From: Polycyclovorans sp002706265
GTDB taxonomy: Bacteria > Pseudomonadota > Gammaproteobacteria > Nevskiales > Nevskiaceae
Reading direction: 5' to 3'
DNA: 64,000 nucleotides
Assembly: GCA_963973915.1 (NCBI GenBank)
Contig: CAXBBM010000010.1
Coordinates: 56,607-120,606 of the forward strand
Made by a program: the position numbers and the translations under genes. Shown here one piece after another: positions 8,585 to 17,968 of this stretch; within the stretch, counting starts at the first letter, position 1; every line of letters starts with the position of its first letter. The notes under the pieces are model-generated. The model searched no databases. It saw only the letters and a program-made list of their open reading frames with translations, and was not told the origin of the DNA.

Positions 8585-9820
8585 ATGGACGGCTGGTCCG
8601 CCCCGGATGCCCGGGGGGTGCAGACCCGGACACTCGATGTTGGCGCCCGGGCAACGCTGAAAGGGCGACGACTGCGTCGCAACTTCACCCGCTCCGACGG
8701 CGCCGCAGCCACCTGGCCCAGCGAGTGGACGGCGCTGGCACGCGACTGGTTCGCGCAGGGCGCGACCATGCGCTGGGCCACCCTGCTCAAGCGCGCCGGC
8801 CCCGCGCGCGTGGCCACCGCCCAGGAGCTGCTGCAGGCCTTGCTCGACGCCGGATGGATCGCGCTCTCGGAACGGCGCGAGCCCGGCGGACGATGGGTGC
8901 CGGTGCAGATTACCGTCCCGGCGCTCGAAGCCTGCCGCGAGGCGCTGGGCCTGCCCAACCGTGACCACCTCGCGAGCGACTGGCACACGGCACAGGCGCA
9001 GACCTTCGGGCGCGCCGTGCTGACCGAGGCGCTGCACACCTTGCAGGGGCACGCCCCCAGCCTGGCGCTGCGCCGCCACGGCTGGCTGACGGCGCTGGAT
9101 CAATGGTGCGACCAACAGCGCAGCGGCACCCGGCGCGACTTCGCCTACTTCGCCACCGGCTTGACCAAGGGCATTCCCGACGCTGACTGGCGGTGGCTGG
9201 CCGAATGCCTCGACCTGGGCGCACTGGGCATCGATGCGCACACCCCGCTGCTGCTCATCCACAGCCCGCAGACGCTGATCTTCCCCCACGGGCGCCTGTC
9301 ACTGGGCACCACGCCCGACTTTCACGGGCTCACGCCGGCCACACTCGCGGCGGCCCGCGCAGTGGCCGAGCCGGTGGCGCACTACCGCATCATCGAAAAC
9401 CAGACCAGCTTCGAGCACGCCTGCCGCAGCGCCGCCCCCGACGAAGCGGTGATCTGGGTGCCCGGCCGCCCCCCGCGCTGGTGGTGCGACATGGTCGGGC
9501 GGCTGTTGAGGCTGAGTCCGGCACCCGCCGTGATCGAAGCCGACCCCGACCCCTACGGCATCGCCATCGCCTGCGAGGCGGGCGCGTTATGGGCCGCGCA
9601 GACCCTGCCGTGGTCCACGCACAACATGGAGGCCCAAGCGCTGGACCGACTGCCCCGAACCCGGGCGCTGACCGAACTCGACCGCCAGCAGCTCGACAGC
9701 CTGCTGCGCACGCCCCTGCCCGCAAGCCTGCGCGACCTGGCGCTGGCCATGCAGGCGCGCGGCCTCAAGGGTGAACAGGAAGGTCTGCGCAGCCGCAGCG
9801 CCGAAAACACGCGCGCGTGA
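8585..9820 (+). CDS. jetD: Wadjet nuclease-like subunit JetD (Toprim, topoisomerase VI-A type)
   Basis: A 411-residue protein starting 7 bases after jetC. The N-terminal half has winged-helix-like segments (about 55-115). The C-terminal half carries a Toprim fold: Glu271 in IIENQTSF, and Asp320 and Asp322 in EADPDPYG, matching the DxDPxG metal site of the Spo11/TopoVI-A branch. Near the end is the EQEGL segment typical of DUF2220/JetD proteins. In characterised Wadjet systems this subunit cleaves the extruded circular DNA. All three acidic residues are present, so the protein looks catalytically competent. The gene ends 73 bases before glyQ. Confidence 0.8.
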   Translation: MDGWSAPDARGVQTRTLDVGARATLKGRRLRRNFTRSDGAAATWPSEWTALARDWFAQGATMRWATLLKRAGPARVATAQELLQALLDAGWIALSERREPGGRWVPVQITVPALEACREALGLPNRDHLASDWHTAQAQTFGRAVLTEALHTLQGHAPSLALRRHGWLTALDQWCDQQRSGTRRDFAYFATGLTKGIPDADWRWLAECLDLGALGIDAHTPLLLIHSPQTLIFPHGRLSLGTTPDFHGLTPATLAAARAVAEPVAHYRIIENQTSFEHACRSAAPDEAVIWVPGRPPRWWCDMVGRLLRLSPAPAVIEADPDPYGIAIACEAGALWAAQTLPWSTHNMEAQALDRLPRTRALTELDRQQLDSLLRTPLPASLRDLALAMQARGLKGEQEGLRSRSAENTRA

Positions 9821-9893
9821 GCCGGGCGCGGCAGCGGTCATCGCCGCCAGCTTCGTATACTGCCCGGCCGTGAACACCGCCCAAGACGCCAAG

Positions 9894-10796
<903 letters not shown>

Positions 10797-10868
10797 GCCG
10801 TTGAAGGCCATCCCGAGTTTCAAAGCGTCGGGCTGCCCGCTGCTGCCCAATACTGCCTCCGAGGCCCG

Positions 10869-11558
10869 ATGAGACATATCGAGACGCACAGGACACACCG
10901 GATCGGTTGGCTGCGGGCGGCTGTGCTTGGCGCGAATGACGGGATCGTCTCCACTGCAAGCCTGGTCCTGGGCGTGGTGGCTGCGGGGGCGAACGCTGAG
11001 GGCATCTGGATCGCAGGTGTCGCGGGACTGGTTGCCGGGGCCATGTCGATGGCTGCTGGCGAGTATGTTTCCGTCAGTTCACAGGCCGATACCGAGCGCG
11101 CCGATCTGGCTCGGGAGGGCCGGGAGCTGGCCGCGAGCCCCGAGCATGAGCATGCCGAGCTCACGGCCATTTATGTCTCGCGCGGGCTGGATCCGGCGCT
11201 GGCCTCCCGCGTTGCGACCCAGTTGATGCAGCATGATGCGTTGGGGGCACATGCCCGTGATGAGCTGGGCATCTCCGAAACATCGGCTGCACGACCTGTG
11301 CAGGCCGCGCTTGCCTCGGCCGGCACTTTTGCCGCGGGGGCGGCACTGCCCCTGCTGATCGTTGTTCTGTTCCCCGCCTCTGCGCTGATGTGGGCGGTGC
11401 CCGCCAGTTCGCTTATCTTTCTGGCACTGCTGGGGTCCTTGGCCGCAGCTGCCGGCGGAGCACCCGTGATGGCTGCTGCCACCCGCGTCACCTTCTGGGG
11501 CGCCTTGGCCATGGCATTGACGGCCGGAGTGGGGTCGCTTTTCGGCGTGCCGGCTTGA
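10869..11558 (+). CDS. VIT1/CCC1-family iron/manganese transporter
   Basis: A 229-residue membrane protein. The start contains the family signature LRAAVLGANDGIVS followed by a second helix ending in the AAGEYVSVSSQ segment. A charged middle part (about 75-145) corresponds to the metal-binding cytosolic domain of this family, and three hydrophobic helices close the protein (about 150-225). Family members move Fe(II) or Mn(II) across membranes, in yeast and plants into vacuoles; bacterial roles are poorly defined. It has no N-terminal rubrerythrin-like domain. It is the first of three genes separating glyQ from glyS and lies in the same direction as fabH. Confidence 0.85.
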   Translation: MRHIETHRTHRIGWLRAAVLGANDGIVSTASLVLGVVAAGANAEGIWIAGVAGLVAGAMSMAAGEYVSVSSQADTERADLAREGRELAASPEHEHAELTAIYVSRGLDPALASRVATQLMQHDALGAHARDELGISETSAARPVQAALASAGTFAAGAALPLLIVVLFPASALMWAVPASSLIFLALLGSLAAAAGGAPVMAAATRVTFWGALAMALTAGVGSLFGVPA

Positions 11559-11593
11559 CGGCAGCTGATCGCACCCCCTTTCAAAACCTGCCC

Positions 11594-11624
11594 TTGCGCG
11601 CAATAGCCAAAACGGGCCGATAAT
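11594..11624 (+). promoter_or_regulatory. Candidate promoter for fabH
   Basis: TTGCGC (11594-11599) and GATAAT (11619-11624) with a 19-bp spacer, in the 272-bp space between the VIT gene and fabH. The spacer is longer than optimal, so this is tentative; nothing else was recognised in the space apart from the strong ribosome site of fabH. Confidence 0.3.
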
Positions 11625-11816
11625 CTGCACGCCGTGGCAGGTTCAGCGAACATTGCAACCGCGCTTGTTGGCCGTTCGGCCCTTGTGAAATCCGCAGATC
11701 GATTTTGGCTTCAGTCGTGTTAGGCCGTGCGAGATCATGAGGTTTGACCTCGACGTCGTCGCTGACGCGGGGCCACCATTGCATCACGCGAGCCGTCGTA
11801 CGCTGGACCAAAAAAA

Positions 11817-11833
11817 AGGAGGGAGATCACTTG
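11817..11833 (+). promoter_or_regulatory. Strong ribosome binding site deciding a TTG start for fabH
   Basis: AGGAGGG at 11817-11823 is followed by a 7-base spacer and TTG at 11831. The translation from this TTG begins GYSRITGTGSYLP, the standard KAS III N-terminus, while the upstream in-frame extension looks random. Confidence 0.85.
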
Positions 11834-12790
11834 GGCTACTCACGCATCACCGGCACCGGCAGCTACCTGCCAGACCGCATCGTCACCAATCAGGAGCTGG
11901 CCACCCGCATCGAGACCAGCGATGACTGGATCGTGTCGCGCACCGGCATCGAGGCGCGGCACATCGCCGCGGACGATGAACTGACCAGCGATCTGGCCCT
12001 GCAGGCCGCGCAGCGCGCCATGGAACAGGCCGGCATCAGCGCCGCCGACGTGGACCTGATCGTGTGCGCCACCACGACGCCAGACATGGTGTTTCCCTCC
12101 ACGGCCTGCCTGTTGCAGGCCAAGCTGGGGGTGAAGCAGGGGGCGGCCTTCGATGTGCAGGCGGTGTGCACCGGCTTCATTTACGCCTTGGCGCTTGCCG
12201 ACAAGCTGGTTGCCAGCGGCGCCCATAAATGCGCGCTGGTGGTGGGCTCCGAGGTCTTCTCGCGCCTGCTGGACTGGAACGACCGCCGCACCTGCGTGCT
12301 GTTTGGCGACGGCGCCGGGGCGGTGGTGGTGCAGCCGTCCGAGGCGCCGGGCATCTTGTCCAGCCACCTGCATTCTGACGGCAGCTTGAGCCACATTCTG
12401 CGCGTGGGCGGCGGCATCGCCGAGGGCAAGATTCGCGGCAATCCTTATCTCGAAATGGACGGCCAGGCGGTGTTCAAGCTGGCCGTGCGGGTGCTGGGCG
12501 AATGCGCCCACGAGGCGCTGGCCCACAATGGCATGACCGGCGCCGACATTGACTGGCTGGTGCCGCACCAGGCCAATCAGCGCATCCTTGATGCCACCGC
12601 CGACCGGATCAAGCTGCCGCGCGAGCGGGTGGTGACCACGGTGGCGCGACAGGGCAATACCTCTGCCGCGTCGGTGCCGCTGGCGCTCGACAAGGCCGTG
12701 CGCGACGGTCGCATCACCCGCGGCCAGCACGTGATGCTGGTGGGGGTGGGCGGCGGCATGACCTGGGGATCGGTGCTGGTGCGCTGGTAA
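11831..12790 (+). CDS. fabH: 3-oxoacyl-[ACP] synthase III (KAS III)
   Basis: A 319-residue condensing enzyme that joins acetyl-CoA to malonyl-ACP to begin fatty acid synthesis. The catalytic triad is complete: Cys113 in QAVCTGF, His246 in VPHQAN and Asn276 in GNTSA, at almost the same positions as E. coli FabH (112, 244, 274). The DDWIVSRTGI block near residue 31 and the final GGGMTWGS block fit. It starts at TTG with a very strong ribosome site. There is no plsX, fabD or fabG beside it, so it is a solitary fabH; a second copy in a fab cluster elsewhere is possible, and this one might prefer another primer. Confidence 0.93.
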   Translation: MGYSRITGTGSYLPDRIVTNQELATRIETSDDWIVSRTGIEARHIAADDELTSDLALQAAQRAMEQAGISAADVDLIVCATTTPDMVFPSTACLLQAKLGVKQGAAFDVQAVCTGFIYALALADKLVASGAHKCALVVGSEVFSRLLDWNDRRTCVLFGDGAGAVVVQPSEAPGILSSHLHSDGSLSHILRVGGGIAEGKIRGNPYLEMDGQAVFKLAVRVLGECAHEALAHNGMTGADIDWLVPHQANQRILDATADRIKLPRERVVTTVARQGNTSAASVPLALDKAVRDGRITRGQHVMLVGVGGGMTWGSVLVRW

Positions 12791-12867
12791 GCAGCGATGC
12801 TTGGCCGGCATGACGGGCGCGGCCCTGCGACCGCTGTCATTGCCGATGTCGCCAGATGAAGCGTCCA

Positions 12868-12897
12868 CAAAAAAAGGGCGGGCCTTGCAGCCCGCCC
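12868..12897 (-). terminator. Rho-independent terminator of katG
   Basis: GGGCGGGC (12876-12883) and GCCCGCCC (12890-12897) form an 8-bp GC stem with a 6-base loop. A run of seven A on the plus strand (12869-12875) becomes a U-run in the minus-strand transcript. There is no T-run on the other side, so it serves katG, not fabH. Confidence 0.85.
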
Positions 12898-12925
12898 CCG
12901 GTCTTGAGAGACCTTTGCCGCGCGC

Positions 12926-15106
12926 TCAGGTCAGATCGAAGCGGTCGGCGTTCATCACCTTGGTCCAGGCGGCAACGAAGTCCTTGACGAACTTTTCCTT
13001 GCTGTCGTCCTGGGCATAGACCTCGGCGTAGGCCCGCAGTATCGAGTTGGAGCCAAACACCAGGTCGACCCGCGTGGCCGTCCACTTCACCGCGCCGCTC
13101 GCACGGTCACGCATTTCGTAGAGGTTGTTGCCGACCGGCTGCCAGGTGTAGGCCATGTCGGTGAGGTTGACGAAGAAGTCGTTGCTCAAGGTGCCGACGC
13201 GGTCGGTGAACACGCCGTGCGAGGTGCCGCCATGATTGGTGCCCAGCACTCGCATGCCGCCGATCAGCGCGGTCATTTCGGGCGCGGTCAGCCCCATGAG
13301 CTGGGTGCGGTCGAGCAGCATTTCTTCGGCGCTGACGACGTAATCGGCCTTCTGCCAATTGCGATAACCGTCGGCCAGCGGCTCCAGTGGCTCGAACGAC
13401 TCGGCGTCGGTCATCTCGGCCGTGGCGTCTCCCCGACCTGGGGCGAAGGGCACCTTGACGTCGTACCCCCCGGCCTTGACGGCCTGCTCTATTCCGACGT
13501 TGCCCGCCAGCACGATCATGTCGGCCACGCTGGCGCCCACTTCGGCGGCAATGCCTTCGAGCACGCCCAGCACCTTGGTCAGCCGCGCCGGTTCGTTGCC
13601 GGCCCAGTCCTTCTGCGGCGCGAGCCGGATGCGCGCGCCGTTGGCACCGCCGCGCATGTCCGAGCCGCGATAGGTGCGGGCACTGTCCCAGGCGGTGCTG
13701 ACCATTTCGGCCAGGCTCAGGCCGCTGGCTGCAATTCTGGCCTTGGCAGCGGCCACGTCGTAGCCGGTGGGGCCGGCGGGGATGGGGTCTTGCCAGATCA
13801 GGTCTTCGTTGGGCACTTCCGGGCCGATGTAGCGCACCTTGGGGCCCAGGTCGCGGTGGGTGAGCTTGAACCAGGCGCGGGCGAAGGCTTCGGTGAAGGC
13901 AGCGTGATCTTTGTGGAAGCGCTCGGAAATCTTGCGGTAGGCCGGGTCCATCTTCAGCGCCATGTCGGCGTCGGTCATCACCGGATTGCGGCGGATTGAC
14001 GGGTCTTCAACATCGACCGGCTTGTCGGCTTCCGCAATGTCGACCGGCTCCCACTGGTGCGCGCCGGCCGGGCTCTTGACGTTCTTCCACTCGTGCTTGA
14101 ACAGCATGTCGAAGTAGCCGCCGTCCCATTTCGTGGGGTGGGTGGTCCAGGCACCTTCCAGGCCGCTGGTCACGGCGTCGCGGCCGATGCCGCGCTTGGA
14201 CTTGTTGAGCCAGCCGAAGCCCTGATCTTCGACGTCGCCGCCTTCGGGCGCCGGGCCCAGCAGGGCTTCATCGCCATTGCCGTGACATTTGCCGACCGTG
14301 TGCCCGCCCGCGGTGAGCGCCACGGTTTCTTCATCGTCCATGGCCATGCGCTTGAAGGTCTCGCGCATGTCGCGGGCGGTGGCCAGCGGGTCAGGCTTGC
14401 CGTCCACGCCCTGCGGGTTGACGTAGATCAGGCCCATCATCACCGCGGCCAGGGGGTTTTCGAGTTCGCGGTCGCCGGTGTAGCGGCTGTTGGGGCCGCC
14501 GGAGGTCTCCAGCCACTCCTTTTCGCTGCCCCAGTAGGTGTCGAGTTCGGGGTGCCAGATGTCTTCGCGGCCAAAGGCGAAGCCAAAGGTCTTCAGGCCC
14601 ATGGATTCATAGGCGACGTTGCCGGCAAGAATCATCAGGTCGGCCCAGCTGATCTGATTGCCGTATTTTTTCTTGATGGGCCACAGCAGCCGGCGTGCCT
14701 TGTCGAGGTTGCCGTTGTCCGGCCAGGAGTTGAGCGGCGCGAAGCGCTGGTTGCCGGTGCCGGCGCCACCGCGCCCGTCGGCCAAACGGTAGGAGCCGGC
14801 CGCATGCCAGGCCAAGCGAATCATCAGACCGCCGTAATGGCCCCAGTCGGCCGGCCACCACGCCTGACTGTCGGTCATCAGCGCGTGCAGGTCTTGCTTG
14901 AGGGCCGCGACGTCCAGCTTCTTCACTTCGGCCCGGTAATCGAAATCGGCCCCCAGGGGGTCGGTCTTGGTGTCGTGCTGGTGCAGGATGTTGAGGTTCA
15001 GCGACTTCGGCCACCACTCCACCACGGACTTCTCGGCGGCCGTGTTTCCACCATGCATCACGGGGCATTTGGCGCCGGTGCTCGGAAATTCCACTTGGCT
15101 ACTCAT
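12926..15106 (-). CDS. katG: Catalase-peroxidase
   Basis: A 726-residue bifunctional haem enzyme that removes hydrogen peroxide. The distal residues are Arg97, Trp100 and His101 (IRLAWHAAG), and the proximal haem ligand is His269 (AGGHTVGKCHG). Trp100, Tyr228 (GLIYVNPQG) and Met254 provide the Met-Tyr-Trp adduct needed for catalase activity, with Tyr 26 residues before Met as in other KatGs. Both the active N-terminal and the inactive C-terminal peroxidase halves are present. The ATG at 15106 is preceded by GGAGAG at good spacing; the frame opens further upstream to 15214 but that part is not KatG-like. No clear OxyR site was seen upstream. Confidence 0.97.
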   Translation of the reverse strand: MSSQVEFPSTGAKCPVMHGGNTAAEKSVVEWWPKSLNLNILHQHDTKTDPLGADFDYRAEVKKLDVAALKQDLHALMTDSQAWWPADWGHYGGLMIRLAWHAAGSYRLADGRGGAGTGNQRFAPLNSWPDNGNLDKARRLLWPIKKKYGNQISWADLMILAGNVAYESMGLKTFGFAFGREDIWHPELDTYWGSEKEWLETSGGPNSRYTGDRELENPLAAVMMGLIYVNPQGVDGKPDPLATARDMRETFKRMAMDDEETVALTAGGHTVGKCHGNGDEALLGPAPEGGDVEDQGFGWLNKSKRGIGRDAVTSGLEGAWTTHPTKWDGGYFDMLFKHEWKNVKSPAGAHQWEPVDIAEADKPVDVEDPSIRRNPVMTDADMALKMDPAYRKISERFHKDHAAFTEAFARAWFKLTHRDLGPKVRYIGPEVPNEDLIWQDPIPAGPTGYDVAAAKARIAASGLSLAEMVSTAWDSARTYRGSDMRGGANGARIRLAPQKDWAGNEPARLTKVLGVLEGIAAEVGASVADMIVLAGNVGIEQAVKAGGYDVKVPFAPGRGDATAEMTDAESFEPLEPLADGYRNWQKADYVVSAEEMLLDRTQLMGLTAPEMTALIGGMRVLGTNHGGTSHGVFTDRVGTLSNDFFVNLTDMAYTWQPVGNNLYEMRDRASGAVKWTATRVDLVFGSNSILRAYAEVYAQDDSKEKFVKDFVAAWTKVMNADRFDLT

Positions 15107-15246
15107 GTTCGCTCTCCATTGATTGACTTTATTGATTCTGCTGCTCACGACATCGATCATCATCCTCCCCCCGCGATCAATCAAATGAATTAATTGTTTC
15201 GCGGCGATGCACAAGGACTATCGTGTCGAGCCCCGCCACAGCGGTT

Positions 15247-15275
15247 TTGCGGCGCCTCTGCCCTTCACCGACAAT
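15247..15275 (+). promoter_or_regulatory. Candidate promoter for glyS
   Basis: TTGCGG (15247-15252), a 17-bp spacer and GACAAT (15270-15275), 35 bases before the glyS ATG. Each box matches four of six consensus bases. A promoter is needed here because glyS is cut off from glyQ by a minus-strand gene. Confidence 0.3.
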
Positions 15276-15309
15276 ACCGCTCCTTTTCGACCCTGCGCAC
15301 CCTGCCGTC

Positions 15310-17397
15310 ATGTCACGCACCCTGTTGATCGAAGTCGGAACCGAAGACCTGCCCGCGCGCTACGTGCTGCCGCTGGCCGATGCCCTGCGCGACGGCATCA
15401 CCCAGGGCCTGAGCAGCCGGGGCCTGGCCATGGGCGAGGTGCTGCGCTACGCAACGCCGCGACGGCTGGCGGTGCTGGTCACGGCCGTCCCCGAGCAGCA
15501 GCCCGACCAGCAGATCGTGCGCTCCGGCCCGGCGCTGAAGGCCGCGGTGAAAGACGGCCAGCCCACCCCGGCGGGCCTGGGCTTTGCCAAGTCCTGCGGG
15601 GTCGACTTTGGGGCGCTCGGCGAGCGCGACGGCAAGTTGCATTTCGAGAAGCGCGCGCCCGGCGCCGCCACGGCCGACCTGCTGCAGGCAATCTTCACTG
15701 ACACGCTCAAGCAGATGGACCAACTGGTCCCCAAACGCATGCGCTGGGGCAGCGGCGAGGCCACCTTTGTCCGTCCGGTGACCTGGCTGGCGGCGCTGTT
15801 CGGCACCGACGTGCCACCGTTGCAGGCATTCGGCCTGACGGCTGATCGCATCACCTACGGCCATCGCTTTCACGCGCCGCTGGCAATCACGCTCGACAGC
15901 CCCGAGTCGTATGCAGAGCGGCTGTTCAAGGCCAAGGTCATCGCCGATCCGGAGGCCCGCAAGACCCATATCGCCGCGCAGATCAACGCCGAGGCCCAGG
16001 CGCTGGGCGGCCACGCCCGGGTCACCGAAGACCTGCTCGACGAAGTGGCGGCCCTGGTCGAATGGCCGGTGGCGATCACCGGGTATTTCGAGGCCCGGTT
16101 TCTGGAGCTGCCCCCCGAGGTCATTGTCGCCACGGTTGAAACCAACCAGCGCTATTTCACGGTGTTTGAAGACGCCGGGCAGACCCGACTCACCTCGGCA
16201 TTCATCACCGTCATCAATATCGAAAGCCGCGATGTGACGCAGGTGGTGGCCGGCAACGAGCGCGTGGTGCGCCCGCGGTTGAGCGATGCCGCGTTCTTCT
16301 TTGACCAGGACCGCGCCATTGCCCTGGACGTGCACGCCCAGGGGCTGGCACGCATCACCTTTCAGCAGGCGCTGGGCACCGTGGCCGACAAGCAGGCGCG
16401 CATTGCCACGCTGGCGGCCGCGCTGGCCCGCGACACCGGCGCCAGCGACCAGCGCGTGGCCGACGTGCAGCGCGCCGCCGCGCTGTGCAAGGCCGATCTG
16501 GTGACCAAGATGGTCTTTGAGTTCCCCGAACTGCAGGGCCTGATGGGCGGCGACTATGCGCGCCGCAGCGGCGCGCCCGAGTCGGTCTGGCGTGCCATTC
16601 GCGAGCATTACCTGCCCACCCAGCAGGGCACGCCGATTCCCTCGACGGCAGAAGGCCAGATGGTCGCGCTGGCCGACAAGCTGGACAGCCTGGCCGGCAT
16701 CTTCGCCATTGGCCAGAAGCCCACCGCCAGCAAGGACCCCTACGCCCTGCGCCGCGCGGCACTGGGGGTGTTGCGCATCCTCATCGAAGGCGACTGGTCG
16801 CTGGACCTCGGTCAGGCCCTGCAACTGGCGCTCGACGCCCAGCCCGCCGGCGATCGCAGCCCCAAGACGCGGGCTGAGCTGCTCGATTTCATCCTTGAGC
16901 GCCTGCGCGCCTACCGCGTGGGGGCCACGGTTGACGGGCGGGCCATCACGCCCGAAGCCTTCGAGGCGGTGCGCACCCTCGGCGGCACCCGGCCGCTGGA
17001 CCTGGAGCACCGGCTGCAGGCGGTGCACCAGTTCGTGGTGCTGCCCGCCGCGCCGCATCTGGCGGCCGCCAACAAGCGCATCCGCAACGTGCTGCGCCAG
17101 GCCGCCGAGCGCGACGGTCACGCCCCCGACGGCAAGGTCGATCCGCAGCGGCTGACGCACACCAGCGAACAGGCGCTGTGGACCACGGTCGAGGCCCTGG
17201 AGCAGCGCAAGGGCGACACCGACTACGCAGAGCGCCTGCTGGACCTGGCCAATCTGCGCGACCCGGTGGACGATTTCTTCGAGGCGGTCATGGTCAACGA
17301 CGACGACGCGGCCATTCGCCAGAACCGGCTGGCGCTGCTGACCCGGGTGGACACGCTGTGCCGCGAAGTGGCCGACATTTCTCAGTTGCCGGGCTAG
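15310..17397 (+). CDS. glyS: Glycyl-tRNA synthetase beta subunit
   Basis: A 695-residue beta subunit that binds tRNA-Gly and completes the synthetase with GlyQ. The N-terminus TLLIEVGTEDLPARY, the TPRRLAVL block, the WPVAITG segment, the GDYARRSGAPESV segment, the KLDSLAGIFAIGQKPTAS block and a C-terminal anticodon-binding helical domain are all present. E. coli GlyS has 689 residues. The ATG at 15310 gives the family start; an upstream in-frame ATG at 15223 would add 29 unrelated residues. gmhB follows after 7 bases. Confidence 0.97.
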   Translation: MSRTLLIEVGTEDLPARYVLPLADALRDGITQGLSSRGLAMGEVLRYATPRRLAVLVTAVPEQQPDQQIVRSGPALKAAVKDGQPTPAGLGFAKSCGVDFGALGERDGKLHFEKRAPGAATADLLQAIFTDTLKQMDQLVPKRMRWGSGEATFVRPVTWLAALFGTDVPPLQAFGLTADRITYGHRFHAPLAITLDSPESYAERLFKAKVIADPEARKTHIAAQINAEAQALGGHARVTEDLLDEVAALVEWPVAITGYFEARFLELPPEVIVATVETNQRYFTVFEDAGQTRLTSAFITVINIESRDVTQVVAGNERVVRPRLSDAAFFFDQDRAIALDVHAQGLARITFQQALGTVADKQARIATLAAALARDTGASDQRVADVQRAAALCKADLVTKMVFEFPELQGLMGGDYARRSGAPESVWRAIREHYLPTQQGTPIPSTAEGQMVALADKLDSLAGIFAIGQKPTASKDPYALRRAALGVLRILIEGDWSLDLGQALQLALDAQPAGDRSPKTRAELLDFILERLRAYRVGATVDGRAITPEAFEAVRTLGGTRPLDLEHRLQAVHQFVVLPAAPHLAAANKRIRNVLRQAAERDGHAPDGKVDPQRLTHTSEQALWTTVEALEQRKGDTDYAERLLDLANLRDPVDDFFEAVMVNDDDAAIRQNRLALLTRVDTLCREVADISQLPG

Positions 17398-17404
17398 CAC
17401 CACC

Positions 17405-17968
17405 ATGAAATGGGTGATTCTGGATCGCGACGGCGTCATCAACCATGACTCGCCGAACCACATCAAGTCGGTCTCCGAGTGGCACGCACTGCCCGGCAGC
17501 GTCGAGGCGATCGCGCGGCTGTGCCAGGCGGGCTTCCGGGTGTTCGTCGCCACCAATCAGGCGGGCATCGGCCGTGGCCTGTTCACCCACGACGCGCTGC
17601 TGGCCATGTTCGACTACCTGCAACGCCGGGTCACTGAAATGGGCGGGCGCATCGAGGGCATCGAGTTCGCGCCCGAACACCCCGACCAGGCCACGGTCAT
17701 GCGCAAACCCAATCCCGGCATGCTCAAAGACCTCGCCCGCCGCCTGGGGCAACCCCTGGACGGGGTCTGGTTCATCGGCGATTCCTCGGGCGATGTGCAC
17801 GCCGCACTGAACGCCGGGGCGCAGCCGGTGCTGGTGCGCACCGGCAACGGCGCCGCCACCGAGGCCGCGCTCAGCGATGCGCTGAAGGCCCGCGTGCCCT
17901 GCTTCGACGACCTGGCCGCCGCCGCGCGTGCGCTGATCAGCCGCTCGATCGTGCGCGCGACAGCCTGA
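17405..17968 (+). CDS. gmhB: D-glycero-D-manno-heptose 1,7-bisphosphate 7-phosphatase (GmhB-like)
   Basis: A 187-residue HAD-superfamily phosphatase for the ADP-heptose branch of lipopolysaccharide core synthesis. The nucleophile loop is LDRDGVIN with Asp7 and Asp9, followed by ATNQAGIGRG and the late GDSSGD loop. The zinc-binding loop that most GmhB proteins carry (CPHHP followed by CxCRKP) is altered: here it reads APEHP then VMRKPNPGM, so the cysteines are gone and the loop is shorter. The last 32 bases overlap the 3' end of folB on the other strand. A different HAD phosphatase activity cannot be excluded. Confidence 0.85.
   Translation: MKWVILDRDGVINHDSPNHIKSVSEWHALPGSVEAIARLCQAGFRVFVATNQAGIGRGLFTHDALLAMFDYLQRRVTEMGGRIEGIEFAPEHPDQATVMRKPNPGMLKDLARRLGQPLDGVWFIGDSSGDVHAALNAGAQPVLVRTGNGAATEAALSDALKARVPCFDDLAAAARALISRSIVRATA

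Noticed and set aside
9771..9893. Extension of GlyQ to an upstream start inside jetD
   Set aside because: The residues before MTFQDLI are unrelated to GlyQ and overlap the end of jetD.
15107..15214. Extension of KatG to an upstream start at 15214
   Set aside because: The added 36 residues are not KatG-like and the ATG at 15106 has a GGAGAG ribosome site.
15313..17556. A 747-codon open frame on the minus strand opposite glyS
   Set aside because: It is a mirror of glyS caused by high GC third positions; it has no ribosome site, no recognisable domain and low-complexity His/Gln/Arg/Gly composition.
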